Source: an uncultured Paracoccus sp.
Lineage (GTDB): Bacteria; Pseudomonadota; Alphaproteobacteria; Rhodobacterales; Rhodobacteraceae
Reading direction: 5' to 3'
Assembly (NCBI RefSeq): GCF_947496875.1
Contig: NZ_CANMEH010000003.1
Coordinates: 248,001 to 312,000 of the forward strand
DNA: 64,000 nt
In this document: positions 1 to 8,202 of the stretch, in pieces
Position numbering within the stretch: the first letter of the stretch is position 1
Layout: each line of letters begins with the position of its first letter
Notes under the pieces: generated by a model
Told to the model about the DNA's origin: nothing
What the model saw: only the letters and a program-made list of their open reading frames with translations
The model's database searches: none
Made by a program: the position numbers and the translations under genes

Positions 1-383
1 TGCGCGACGCGCATCAGCTGATGGATCATGGCGTTGGCGTGGCCGCGATTTCGGCCAATGACGTCGAGGCCTTTCCCGAGGACGGGTTCGGCGAGATGCG
101 GTCCCTGGCCAAGGCGCATGGGTTCCGATTTCCTTATCTCTACGATGAAAGCCAGGCCGTTGCCCACGCATACGGCGCCGAGTGCACGCCGGACTTCTTC
201 GGTTACGACGCGCAGCTCGGGCTGCAGTATCGCGGGCGTCTGGACGCGTCGGGGAAAAAGCCGGCCGCACCCGACGTTCGACGTGACCTGTTCGAGGCGA
301 TGATGCAGATCGTGCGGACTGGACAAGGGCCGCGGGATCAGGTCCCTTCCATGGGATGCTCAATCAAGTGGAAGCCCTCATGA
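1..383 (+). CDS. Thioredoxin-like/peroxiredoxin-type protein, C-terminal part (5' end outside window)
   Basis: The reading frame is open from the left edge and ends at a TGA at 381-383, so only the C-terminal ~127 residues are present. The visible part has the second half of a thioredoxin fold of the AhpC/TSA-like 'thioredoxin family protein' type: a stretch reading VAAISANDVE, then FPYLYDESQAVAHAYGAECTPDFF, where the Thr-Pro is the usual cis-Pro of the fold, then a strand with GLQYRGRLD. The redox CxxC or peroxidatic Cys would lie upstream of the window. The stop overlaps the next start as ATGA, so the two genes are probably translationally coupled. The exact reaction cannot be stated. Confidence 0.75.
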   Translation, partial: RDAHQLMDHGVGVAAISANDVEAFPEDGFGEMRSLAKAHGFRFPYLYDESQAVAHAYGAECTPDFFGYDAQLGLQYRGRLDASGKKPAAPDVRRDLFEAMMQIVRTGQGPRDQVPSMGCSIKWKPS

Positions 384-1063
384 ATGTCTGTGCCGCACCA
401 GTCCCCGTCGTTTTCGATCTGGACGGGACACTGATCGACAGCGCCCCGGACATTCACGCCGCGGTCAACGCGGTTCTCGGGGAGCATGGACGGCCAACCC
501 TGTCGCTCGAACGGGTGCGCAGCTTCATCGGCGGCGGGGTTCAGGTACTGTGGGACAAGATCGGCGCTGAACTGGGCATCGCTGCAGCTGACCTTCCCCC
601 GATGGTCGCCGCATTCATGACGCGCTACCAGGGTGCCAACGACCTCACGATCCTTTTCGACGGCGTGCGGGAGGCGCTGGAACTGCTCAGCAGCCGCGGT
701 CACCCCCTTGGCCTGTGCACGAACAAGCCGGCAGCGATCACTGCGGCAGTTCTGGACCACTTCGGGTTGTCCGGCCTGTTCGGCGCGGTGATCAGCGGCG
801 ACAGCCTGCCCCAGAAAAAACCTGATCCCGCACCCCTGCTGGCGGTGCTGACCGCGCTCGGCTCTCATCCCGACCAGCCGCGCGGTCTGTATGTCGGGGA
901 CAGCGACTATGATGCGGCGTGTGCTCAACGTGCCGGAGTGCCGCTGATGCTCTACACCGGCGGGTATTGCCACGCGGCGCTTGACGACCTTCCGCATCAC
1001 GCGCAGTTCGACCATTTCTCGACCCTGCCCGGCCTTGTGGAACGCGCGGCGGCCACGGTCTGA
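380..1063 (+). CDS. gph: Phosphoglycolate phosphatase-like HAD hydrolase
   Basis: A 227-residue HAD-superfamily hydrolase. Motif I FDLDGTLIDSAPD lies near the N-terminus with the nucleophile and acid Asp pair. Motif II is LCTNKP, motif III lies at the Lys in QKKPDPAP, and motif IV is YVGDSDYDAACAQRAG. A helical cap sits between motifs I and II. Length and the SAPD signature fit phosphoglycolate phosphatase, which removes the 2-phosphoglycolate formed by DNA repair or Rubisco oxygenation. I chose the ATG at 380 because it overlaps the upstream stop as ATGA; an in-frame ATG at 356 would lie deeper in that gene. Substrate specificity within HAD enzymes is inferred from family resemblance. Confidence 0.8.
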   Translation: MNVCAAPVPVVFDLDGTLIDSAPDIHAAVNAVLGEHGRPTLSLERVRSFIGGGVQVLWDKIGAELGIAAADLPPMVAAFMTRYQGANDLTILFDGVREALELLSSRGHPLGLCTNKPAAITAAVLDHFGLSGLFGAVISGDSLPQKKPDPAPLLAVLTALGSHPDQPRGLYVGDSDYDAACAQRAGVPLMLYTGGYCHAALDDLPHHAQFDHFSTLPGLVERAAATV

Positions 1064-1235
1064 TCGGCCAGCACGAGAGGCTCGGTCGGCTATCATATTC
1101 ATCTATTGAAATGTATCCGCCCGTTGTTTAGGTGTGTGCCACCCCACGCCGGCCGTCGTGCTTGAAACGGCATCCGGTCCGACACAGTCTGTTCCTGCAC
1201 GCCACCTCATCTTTCCCCTGCATGACGGAGCCCCG

Positions 1236-1658
1236 ATGGACCTGCGCCAGTTGACGCCCGATCTCGCCGTTTCTCCCCAGATCCAGCCCGAGGATGTTCC
1301 CGAGCTTGCGCGGGCTGGTTTCAAGGTTCTGATCAACAACCGCCCCGACAACGAGGTCGGCGGTCGTGAGTCGTCGGCGGCGATGCAGCGCGCGGCAGAG
1401 GCCGCGGGATTAGCCTATCACTACATCCCTTTTCAGCCCGGTCAGATCACGCCCGACATGGTGGATGCCTTCGCCGATGCGACGGCGCCTTCTGCGGGTC
1501 CGGCTGTGGCCTATTGCCGGTCCGGCAACCGCTCGGCGGTGCTGTGGGGACTGACACAGGCCGGACTGCGCCCTGCCCAGGACATCCTGTCCACGGCAGC
1601 GGCGGCGGGCTACGATCTGTCCGGCGTCGCCCCCCTGCTGGGCCGCACCCGGGGCTGA
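1236..1658 (+). CDS. TIGR01244-type sulfur transferase / phosphatase-like protein
   Basis: A 140-residue protein of the DUF442/TIGR01244 family, related to the N-terminal domain of Blh proteins. It begins MDLRQLTPDLAVSPQI, has VLINNRPDNEVG, and ends with a rhodanese/phosphatase-like active-site loop AYCRSGNRSA whose Cys is the likely nucleophile. The ATG at 1236 is preceded by GGAG at ideal spacing; an in-frame ATG at 1134 would add 34 residues unlike the family. Three bases separate it from the SulP gene, so the pair is probably co-transcribed. That fits the recurring link of this family with sulfur and sulfide handling. The substrate is unknown. Confidence 0.75.
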   Translation: MDLRQLTPDLAVSPQIQPEDVPELARAGFKVLINNRPDNEVGGRESSAAMQRAAEAAGLAYHYIPFQPGQITPDMVDAFADATAPSAGPAVAYCRSGNRSAVLWGLTQAGLRPAQDILSTAAAAGYDLSGVAPLLGRTRG

Positions 1659-1661
1659 CCC

Positions 1662-3464
1662 ATGCCTGTTGCGCGATGGGCTACCGAACGCTGGACGGCG
1701 TTCAGGCGACGGCCGGACCGGCTGTTCCCGGTCCTGGACTGGGCGCGCAGCTATGACGCGGAGACACTTTCCGCCGATCTGACCGCCGCGGTGATCGTCA
1801 CGATCATGCTGATCCCGCAGTCGCTGGCCTACGCACTGCTGGCCGGCCTGCCGGCCGAGATCGGGCTCTATGCCTCGATTGCGCCGCTGATCACTTACGG
1901 GGTCTTCGGTACCTCGCGCACGCTCGCGGTCGGCCCTGTCGCGGTCATCAGCCTGATGACAGCGGCAGCCGTGGGAAAGATCGCGCCCCAGGGCAGCGCC
2001 GACTATCTCGCCGCAGCCATGCTGCTGGCATTCCTGTCCGGTCTCTTCCTGCTGGGGATGGGCGTGTTGCGGCTGGGATTCCTGGCGTCCTTCCTGTCGC
2101 ACCCCGTTATTTCCGGCTTCATCACGGCCAGCGGCATCCTGATCGCCGCATCGCAGCTGCGACATCTGCTCGGGGTCCGGATTCATGGCGAAACGCTGCC
2201 CGAGATTCTAGAGGGACTGTGGACCGCCCTGCCCCAGACACGGATCGACGCGCTGGTAATCGGCGTGGGCGCGACCGCATTCCTGTTCTGGACCCGCAGC
2301 CGCCTGAAGCCTCTGCTGATGCGGCTCGGTTGGCCGGACAAGCGTGCGGCAATCGCCGTGCGTGCCGCGCCGGTGCTGGCGGTCGTGGTGACCACGCTCG
2401 TCGCCTGGGGTTTCGATCTGGCCGCCCGGGGGCTTTCGGTTGTCGGCGATGTGCCTCCGGGTCTGCCCAGCCTGTCGCTCCCACCACTCGATGGGGCCCT
2501 GCTCGCGCAACTTGCCATGCCGGCGCTGATCATTTCCATAGTCGGATATGTCGAGACGATCTCGGTGGCCCAGACGCTGGCGGCGCGACGCCGCGAGCGC
2601 ATCGACCCGGATCAGGAACTGATCGCGCTTGGTGCCTCGAATGTCGGGGCGGCCATGTCGGGCGGGTTCCCGGTAACCGGCGGTTTTGCCCGATCAGTGG
2701 TCAACTTCGATTCCGGGGCACGCACGCCGGCCGCCGGAGCCTTTACCGCCGCGGCGATGGCGTTGGCCACCCTCACCCTGACCGGTGCCCTCTATCATCT
2801 GCCGCAGGCCACGCTTGCCGCGACGATCATTGTCGCGGTCCTGTCGCTTGTCGATCTGGGCGCGCTGGCGCGTGTCTGGGCCTATTCCCGCGCGGACGGG
2901 GCGGCGATGATGCTGACGATCGTAGGCACGTTGCTTGCCGGTGTGGAAATCGGCATCGCGCTGGGTGTGGGCCTGTCGCTGGCGCTGCACCTGTTCCGCA
3001 GTTCGCGGCCGCATGTCGCGGTGGTGGGCCAGGTGCCTGGGACCGAGCATTTCCGCAATGTGGACCGGCATGAGGTTGTCACCTCGCCCGAGATCCTGTC
3101 GCTGCGCATCGATGAAAGCCTGTATTTCCCGAACGCCCGTTTCCTCGAGGACTCCGTCTATGACCGGATTGCGGCCGACCGGCGGATCCGGCATGTGATC
3201 CTGATGTGTTCGGCCGTGAATTTCATCGACTCCAGCGCGCTTGAGTCGCTCGAGGCCATCAACCGGCAACTCAAGGATTCAGGCGTGTCGCTGCACCTGT
3301 CCGAGGTGAAGGGGCCGGTCATGGACCGGCTGGCGCGCAGTCACCTGCTGCACGATCTCGGCGGACGGGTCTTTCTGACCCACTTCGACGCCCTGGCCAG
3401 CCTGGTGCCCGAACTCACCAGCCGGACATTGGCGCAGCCACGCACGCTGTCGTCCCACGCGTGA
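1662..3464 (+). CDS. SulP-family anion permease with STAS domain
   Basis: A 600-residue integral membrane protein. Residues ~25-430 carry the SulP transporter core with many hydrophobic segments and the typical early motif MLIPQSLAYALLAGLP, followed by GLYASIAPL. Residues ~455-580 form a cytoplasmic STAS domain with FIDSSALESLEAI, the usual STAS loop. SulP proteins move sulfate, bicarbonate or other anions in symport or exchange. The adjoining sulfur-transferase-like gene favours a sulfur oxyanion, but that is context only. The gene ends in front of a strong hairpin (3483-3506). Confidence 0.88.
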   Translation: MPVARWATERWTAFRRRPDRLFPVLDWARSYDAETLSADLTAAVIVTIMLIPQSLAYALLAGLPAEIGLYASIAPLITYGVFGTSRTLAVGPVAVISLMTAAAVGKIAPQGSADYLAAAMLLAFLSGLFLLGMGVLRLGFLASFLSHPVISGFITASGILIAASQLRHLLGVRIHGETLPEILEGLWTALPQTRIDALVIGVGATAFLFWTRSRLKPLLMRLGWPDKRAAIAVRAAPVLAVVVTTLVAWGFDLAARGLSVVGDVPPGLPSLSLPPLDGALLAQLAMPALIISIVGYVETISVAQTLAARRRERIDPDQELIALGASNVGAAMSGGFPVTGGFARSVVNFDSGARTPAAGAFTAAAMALATLTLTGALYHLPQATLAATIIVAVLSLVDLGALARVWAYSRADGAAMMLTIVGTLLAGVEIGIALGVGLSLALHLFRSSRPHVAVVGQVPGTEHFRNVDRHEVVTSPEILSLRIDESLYFPNARFLEDSVYDRIAADRRIRHVILMCSAVNFIDSSALESLEAINRQLKDSGVSLHLSEVKGPVMDRLARSHLLHDLGGRVFLTHFDALASLVPELTSRTLAQPRTLSSHA

Positions 3465-3482
3465 CCTTGAGGGCAGACGTGC

Positions 3483-3506
3483 GAAAGGGGCCAGATGGCC
3501 CCTTTC
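3483..3506. terminator. Perfect 10-bp hairpin between convergent genes
   Basis: GAAAGGGGCC at 3483-3492 and GGCCCCTTTC at 3497-3506 pair perfectly around an AGAT loop, 19 bp after the SulP stop and 70 bp before the convergent cytochrome gene end. There is no long T-tract, but size and position between convergent genes suggest a bidirectional terminator. Confidence 0.7.
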
Positions 3507-3575
3507 CTGTGCACCTGCCGACCGCTCAGCGTCGTCTGGCATGGTTCCGCCGTCTGTGACACGCAATCCGCGCCC

Positions 3576-4160
3576 CTACGGCCCGGCAATCTCGAGCTCG
3601 ATCGACGCGAACCAATCCGCTACCTCTCTCAGCTCTCCGTCGGTCAACTCCGTGGCGATCGGGGTCATGATGTCGTGGGTTCGCTGGCCAGTCCGGAAGG
3701 CATTCAGCTGGGTTTCCAGGTAGACGCGGTTCTCTCCGGCCAGATGCGGCGCGTCCGCGACGACGGCGATCCCGTCCGCGCCATGGCAGTCCGAACAGAG
3801 CGTCGGGGCGGCGGCCGCGTCGAACCCGTCCGGCAGGACCGCTGTCGCCGTATGACTGGCGTACCAGGCCGCAACGTTCGCGATCTGCTCGTCGGTCAGG
3901 TTCTTGGCGACAACGCTCATCATCTCGTGCTCGCGCTCGCCGGACCGGAACGCCCTTAGTTGCGCGGACAGGTAGGTTGCGGGCTCGCCGCCGATATGCG
4001 GCGCGATCGGCACCTGAGCATAACCGTCCAGCCCGTGGCAGGTCCGGCACATGTTCGCGACCTGGCGACCTGCCTGCGGATCACCCGGCGGGTCCTGGGC
4101 CGCGAGCGGCCCGGCGGGAATCAACCCGCCGAGCCCGACTGCAAGAATGAGCGCTCTCAT
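3576..4160 (-). CDS. Periplasmic diheme cytochrome c (c4-like)
   Basis: A 194-residue protein with an N-terminal signal peptide (MRALILAVGL, then a cleavage-like LAAQ) and two class I cytochrome c halves. Heme-binding motifs are CRTCH at residues 38-42 and CSDCH at 122-126. Each is followed by a distal Met candidate, in EHEMM near 80 and in HDIM near 160. The two halves are internally similar, as in cytochrome c4. Its ATG overlaps the stop of the upstream dehydrogenase gene as ATGA, so it probably accepts electrons from that periplasmic enzyme. Confidence 0.85.
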   Translation of the reverse strand: MRALILAVGLGGLIPAGPLAAQDPPGDPQAGRQVANMCRTCHGLDGYAQVPIAPHIGGEPATYLSAQLRAFRSGEREHEMMSVVAKNLTDEQIANVAAWYASHTATAVLPDGFDAAAAPTLCSDCHGADGIAVVADAPHLAGENRVYLETQLNAFRTGQRTHDIMTPIATELTDGELREVADWFASIELEIAGP

Positions 4161-5415
4161 TCGGAGGCCGGTTCCTTGTACGAAATGCGGTACAGGGCGC
4201 CGGCAAGGTCGTCCGAGACGAGAATCGAGCCATCGCGGAGCTGCGCGATGTCCACCGGCCGGCCCAGATACTCGCCATCCTCGTTCAGCCAGCCTTCCGC
4301 GAACGGTTTGGTCGTGGGATTGCCCTCGTCGTCGAAGGTCGTGACCATCACCCGGGCACCAACGGGTTCCGTCCTGTTCCACGAGCCGTGCTGCGCGGAG
4401 AAGATCACGTTGCGGTACTCCTCCGGGAACATGTTTCCGGTGTAGAACATCATTCCGAGATCCGCAGCGTGCGCCTCGGTCTCCACGGCCGGGAAGACGA
4501 CATCCGCCGGGGGCTCGCTGCCCTCGTATTCCTTCGTGCGGACCTCGCCGCCGCCATACCACGGAAAGCCGAAGTGCTGCCCCGCGGCGGTCTGCCGGTT
4601 GATCTCGGGATGTCGTCGCCCATGCCGTCCACCTGGTTGTCCGTGAACCAGAGTTCGCCCGTTTCGGGATGGAAATCCTGGCCGACCGAGTTCCGGATCC
4701 CGCGGGCGAAGACCTCGCGGCCCGTTCCGTCCTGGTTGATGCGGATGATGCCGCCAATACCCTGCTCGTTGTAGAGTTCGGCCTTGTCCTCGGGCGGAAC
4801 GTTGTGGGGCTGCCCGAGCGAGATGTAGAGCTTGCCGTCCGGCCCCACGTCGCAGACCCGCGCGGAGTGGTTGAAGCTCTGTTCCTCCGCCGGGATCAGC
4901 TCACCCTGCGGCACCACGGCGGCCGCGACGACGTCCGGGCTCTCATAGAAGAACTCGGCGGCGGGAAAGACGATCACCCGGTTCTGCTCGACCATGTAGA
5001 GGAATCCGTCCGGCGAGAAGCAAAGGCCATTCGGAATCGACTTCTCGAGCGACGGGGCAAAGGACTTCACCTCGTCCGCGACCCGGTCCTTGTTGCGGTC
5101 GGTGACGACCCAGACGTCCTCCTTGCGGGTCCCGACGAACGCCGCAATGCCCTGCGGACCGATGGCGATGTGCCGTGCATCCGGCACGATCGCGTAAAGC
5201 TCGATCGAGAAGCCCTCGGGCAGCGTGATCCGCTCGAGTGTCTCGCGAATGCCGTCAGCGAACGCCCCCTCCTGCTCGACATACTCGAAATCGGCCGTCC
5301 CGACGCTCTCGGCACGGCTCAACCGCTCGAGCGTGTCGGGCAAGTCGGTGTTCTGAGCGGCGGCAAACCCCGCGAAAAGCGCGGGAATCGCGGCAGCGGT
5401 AACGATCCTCAGCAT
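4157..5415 (-). pseudogene. L-sorbosone dehydrogenase-like periplasmic PQQ-type sugar dehydrogenase, frameshifted
   Basis: This looks like one beta-propeller dehydrogenase of the sorbosone-dehydrogenase family, read in two frames. The N-terminal frame (5415 down to about 4607) starts with signal peptide MLRIVTAAAIPALFAG behind a GGAGG ribosome site and runs through SIELYAIVPDARHIAIGP and ELWFTDNQVDGMGDDIP. The family-typical continuation EINRQTAAGQHFGFPWYGGG and then FYTGNMFPEEYRNVIF appears in another frame down to 4157. The break lies at about 4601-4612, where 1 base (or 4) appears to be missing. Either the gene is inactivated or the sequence has an error here. Its stop overlaps the cytochrome c start, so the pair would be an electron-transfer module. 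Confidence 0.75.
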
Positions 5416-5606
5416 TCGTGTTCCTCCCTGGTTCATTGCGCGAAGCGTAGTGCCCGAGGCCGAGAGCTGGCAATGATAATTCTGGCGGATGCGTCGGGGG
5501 CGCGAGGTTGTCGGCAGGGCGGAACCGGCCAGCGCGGACTATCGTACCCATGCGATCTGCATTCCGCATCTCGTCCGGTGAGCAGGCTGCAAGAACACTG
5601 ACAAAC

Positions 5607-5623
5607 TCAGCCTTAGCGGCTGA
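5607..5623. terminator. Small hairpin downstream of the SAF-domain gene
   Basis: TCAGCC (5607-5612) and GGCTGA (5618-5623) pair around TTAGC, about 37 bp beyond the stop of the leftward oxidoreductase gene. There is no T-run, so terminator function is only a possibility. Confidence 0.3.
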
Positions 5624-5659
5624 ATCGGCGGGGCTGACCGGAACGCGGGACGTAGATGT

Positions 5660-6970
5660 CTAGACCGCCGAGCTCTCGCCCTGCAGGCACTCGCGATAGA
5701 GCCGTACGGCCGCGTCCTCCGTGATCTCCACGTCCGCGAAGCGCAGCGGCTTTCCCCTCGGCACGGCGCGGATCAGCGTGATCCCCTGCGCGAGCCCGAT
5801 CGGCAGCACGTCATCGTGCGCGGCCCGCGACGCAGGCATCGCGCGGCCCCAGACGGTGTAGCCCCCCTCGCCGTCAAGCCGGTCCCCCGGCCGGAGGTCC
5901 CGCTTGGCGACGGCGGCGACCGTCGCGTGGAAGCCGCGCGGCGCCCCCGTCGGTTCGTGGCGCAGCGCCGCCGACAGTACCGACGTCGCGAGTTCCAGGC
6001 CGATCATGTGGAACGGGCGATACATCGCCGCATGGCGGCCGGTCGCGTCCGTGGGCAGTCCGTATTGCCGTAGGCACGACGCGGCATAGTCGTTCAGCGC
6101 CTCGATGACGACATAGACACCCCAGCGCAGATCGCGGAACACTGGCCGCCCGTCGCGCTCGAGGCTCGACACCACCTCGACCATCCCCGGTTTCTCGAGA
6201 ACACCGCCGATTTCGCGCGGACGCAGAAGATGGGCGAGATCGTCGGTGCCGCAGGGTGGAAACCCGAGTCCCTCAGCCGGTACCGAAAGCCCGGTGGCAT
6301 TGGCGATCGCGGCCGCCTCGATCGCACTCTTGGTGCCATCCAGAAAGGAATTGAACATCTGCGGGTTCATCCCCGCGGCCCGCGCCTCGGCCTCGCTGAG
6401 CCCGTAATGAGTCCAGACGGCATCGGGCGTGACCTCGTGGTAGGCCGGCAGGTATTTCGTCCCCTTGCCCGCCGCCACCACGCCGAAGCCATTGGATCGA
6501 GCCCAGTCCACCAGTTCGCAGACAAGCGCCGGCTGGTCGCCGAAGGCCATGGAATAGACCACCCCCGCCTGCCGCGCGCGGCGCGCCAGTACCGGTCCCG
6601 CCAGCACGTCGGCCTCGACGTTGACCATGACGATGTGCTTGCCCGCTTCGATCGCGGCCAGGGCGTGGCGTATCCCGGCGCGCGGGTGACCGGTGGCTTC
6701 GATCACCACCTCCACACCGTCTATGGCGGCGAGATCCGATCCGTCTTCGACGAACCGCGTCGCGGCGATGCGCTCCTCGCTCCAGCCGACCTCGCGGCAC
6801 GCGCGACGCGCCCGATCCGGGTCGAGATCCGCAATTACCGGGACCTCCAGCCCGTCGATATGCGGCACCTGCGCCAGGAACATCGAGCCGAACTTGCCCG
6901 CCCCGGTGAGGCCCGCTGCGACGCGCCGCCCTTCCGCGGCGCGCACCGCGCAGAGACTTGCAAGATTCAT
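5660..6970 (-). CDS. Homoserine dehydrogenase-like NAD(P) oxidoreductase with SAF domain
   Basis: A 436-residue protein. An N-terminal Rossmann fold has the dinucleotide loop GLTGAGKFGSMFL near residues 20-32 and VVIEATGHP. A central catalytic part contains VVAAGKGTKYLPAYHEVTP. The C-terminal SAF domain (from about AKRDLRPGDRL to the end) is the fold seen in sialate synthases, AFPs and FlgA. I chose the ATG at 6970 because GGAGGA lies 6-7 bases upstream. The same frame stays open a further 91 codons through the 8-bp tandem repeat, but that part does not look like protein. The family is recognisable; the substrate is not, and the neighbours do not help. Confidence 0.75.
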   Translation of the reverse strand: MNLASLCAVRAAEGRRVAAGLTGAGKFGSMFLAQVPHIDGLEVPVIADLDPDRARRACREVGWSEERIAATRFVEDGSDLAAIDGVEVVIEATGHPRAGIRHALAAIEAGKHIVMVNVEADVLAGPVLARRARQAGVVYSMAFGDQPALVCELVDWARSNGFGVVAAGKGTKYLPAYHEVTPDAVWTHYGLSEAEARAAGMNPQMFNSFLDGTKSAIEAAAIANATGLSVPAEGLGFPPCGTDDLAHLLRPREIGGVLEKPGMVEVVSSLERDGRPVFRDLRWGVYVVIEALNDYAASCLRQYGLPTDATGRHAAMYRPFHMIGLELATSVLSAALRHEPTGAPRGFHATVAAVAKRDLRPGDRLDGEGGYTVWGRAMPASRAAHDDVLPIGLAQGITLIRAVPRGKPLRFADVEITEDAAVRLYRECLQGESSAV

Positions 6971-7488
6971 CCGTCGTCCTCCAAGCAGTTCATCGGGTGG
7001 ATTGAAAAGGAAATCGCCGCGGGATGCCATGCTGTCGGAGCCGGGGCGAGGCGACTCGAGCAGGTGGAAATGGATCCCGAGATCGCGCCCGGAAGCAATT
7101 TCTGCGATCCCCAGGATCGCTGGATCGCTGGATCGCTGGATCGCTGGATCGCTGGATCGCTGGATCGCTGACGCATTGCGGCCCGGCATGGCGTTAGCAA
7201 GCGTAAAGCGCGTATAACCTACGAGTTCCTGCAACGTCGTCATGACCCACCGACATCGTCAAGATATTTCCGAACGACAACTCGATCTGTCGCGTGTCGT
7301 CGGCGCTATCCTGATGGTCCAAACGGAGAAATAGACTCTCCAGCGGGTCGCTGCATGGCTGGAAAACACTCGCCCAATCTACCAGGATCTATGCCGCAGT
7401 AGGACATTTATCGACACCTATTTCGCTAGGCCACCCGAAAGCATGATGCAGTAGGGAACGGCCTTCCCCGTTCACGAAGGACGCCTCG
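6971..7488. other. 518-bp intergenic region with tandem repeat
   Basis: This lies between the divergent SAF-domain gene (minus) and the ABC ATPase (plus). It holds the 7-copy octamer array at 7114-7169. The rest, 7172-7470, shows no recognisable gene or RNA on either strand. It must contain both promoters, but I see no confident -35/-10 pair. The ABC gene has AAGGA ahead of its ATG. Confidence 0.6.
7114..7169. repeat. 8-bp tandem repeat, 7 perfect copies of GGATCGCT
   Basis: Seven uninterrupted copies of GGATCGCT lie about 145-200 bp upstream of the SAF-domain gene start. Octamer arrays are slippage-prone. The unit is not a multiple of three, so any reading frame crossing it would change with copy number. 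Each unit carries a GATC site. Confidence 0.95.
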
Positions 7489-8202
7489 ATGGACCAGCCC
7501 GTCCCGATCTTCCGCGTCCACGGTCTGACCAAGACCTACCGCTCGGGCACCGTCGAGGTGCAGGCTCTGCGAGGCGTGGACTTCGAAGCCACGGCGGGCG
7601 AGTTCATCGTGATCCTCGGACCCTCGGGTTCAGGCAAGTCGACCTTTCTCAACATCATCGGCGGGCTCGACCAGGCGACGTCGGGCGAGGTCTGGTTTCT
7701 GGATCAGGAGCTGACCGGTCTGAGCGACGCGGGGCTGACACGCTACCGGCGCGACCACGTGGGCTTCGTCTTCCAGTTCTACAATCTTGTCCCGTCCCTG
7801 ACCGCGCGGGAAAACGTCCGCCTCGTGACCGAGATCGCGCGTCGTCCGATGAATCCGCTCGAGGCACTCGCCATGGTCGGGCTCGAGGACCGGATGCACC
7901 ATTTTCCGGCGCAGCTCTCGGGCGGCGAGCAACAGCGCGTGGCGATTGCCCGGGCCATCGTCAAGAACCCGGAGGTCCTGCTCTGCGACGAGCCGACGGG
8001 GGCCCTCGACTCGGCGACCGGGGTGCGGGTGCTCGAGGCGCTGATGCAGGTCAATGGCGCGACAGGGGCCACGACGCTGGTCATCACCCACAACGCCGCC
8101 ATCAAGGATCTGGCGCACCGCGTCGTCCGCTTTGCGAACGGTACCATCTCCGGAATCGAGGAGAACCCGGTCCGAAAGTCGCCCGCGGAGGTGAGTTGGT
8201 GA
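7489..8202 (+). CDS. ABC transporter ATP-binding protein (MacB/LolD type)
   Basis: A 237-residue ATPase. Walker A is GPSGSGKS at residues 44-51, followed by Q-loop [18 protein letters not shown], signature LSGGEQQR, Walker [12 protein letters not shown] and the H-loop in VITHN. The PSLTARENV and [18 protein letters not shown] blocks are typical of LolD/MacB-class ATPases that drive FtsX-type permeases. Its TGA overlaps the GTG start of the permease gene. Together with the permease and HlyD-type gene it forms a three-gene export cassette. The transported substrate is unknown. Confidence 0.9.
   Translation: MDQPVPIFRVHGLTKTYRSGTVEVQALRGVDFEATAGEFIVILGPSGSGKSTFLNIIGGLDQATSGEVWFLDQELTGLSDAGLTRYRRDHVGFVFQFYNLVPSLTARENVRLVTEIARRPMNPLEALAMVGLEDRMHHFPAQLSGGEQQRVAIARAIVKNPEVLLCDEPTGALDSATGVRVLEALMQVNGATGATTLVITHNAAIKDLAHRVVRFANGTISGIEENPVRKSPAEVSW

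Noticed and set aside
3576..4757. One 393-codon frame including the cytochrome c
   Set aside because: Only the last 194 codons (from 4160) are cytochrome; the preceding part is an out-of-frame reading of the dehydrogenase gene.
6971..7243. 91-codon N-terminal extension of the SAF-domain oxidoreductase
   Set aside because: It runs through the octamer repeat (AIQRSSDP repeats) and lacks family similarity; a good GGAGGA site precedes the ATG at 6970.
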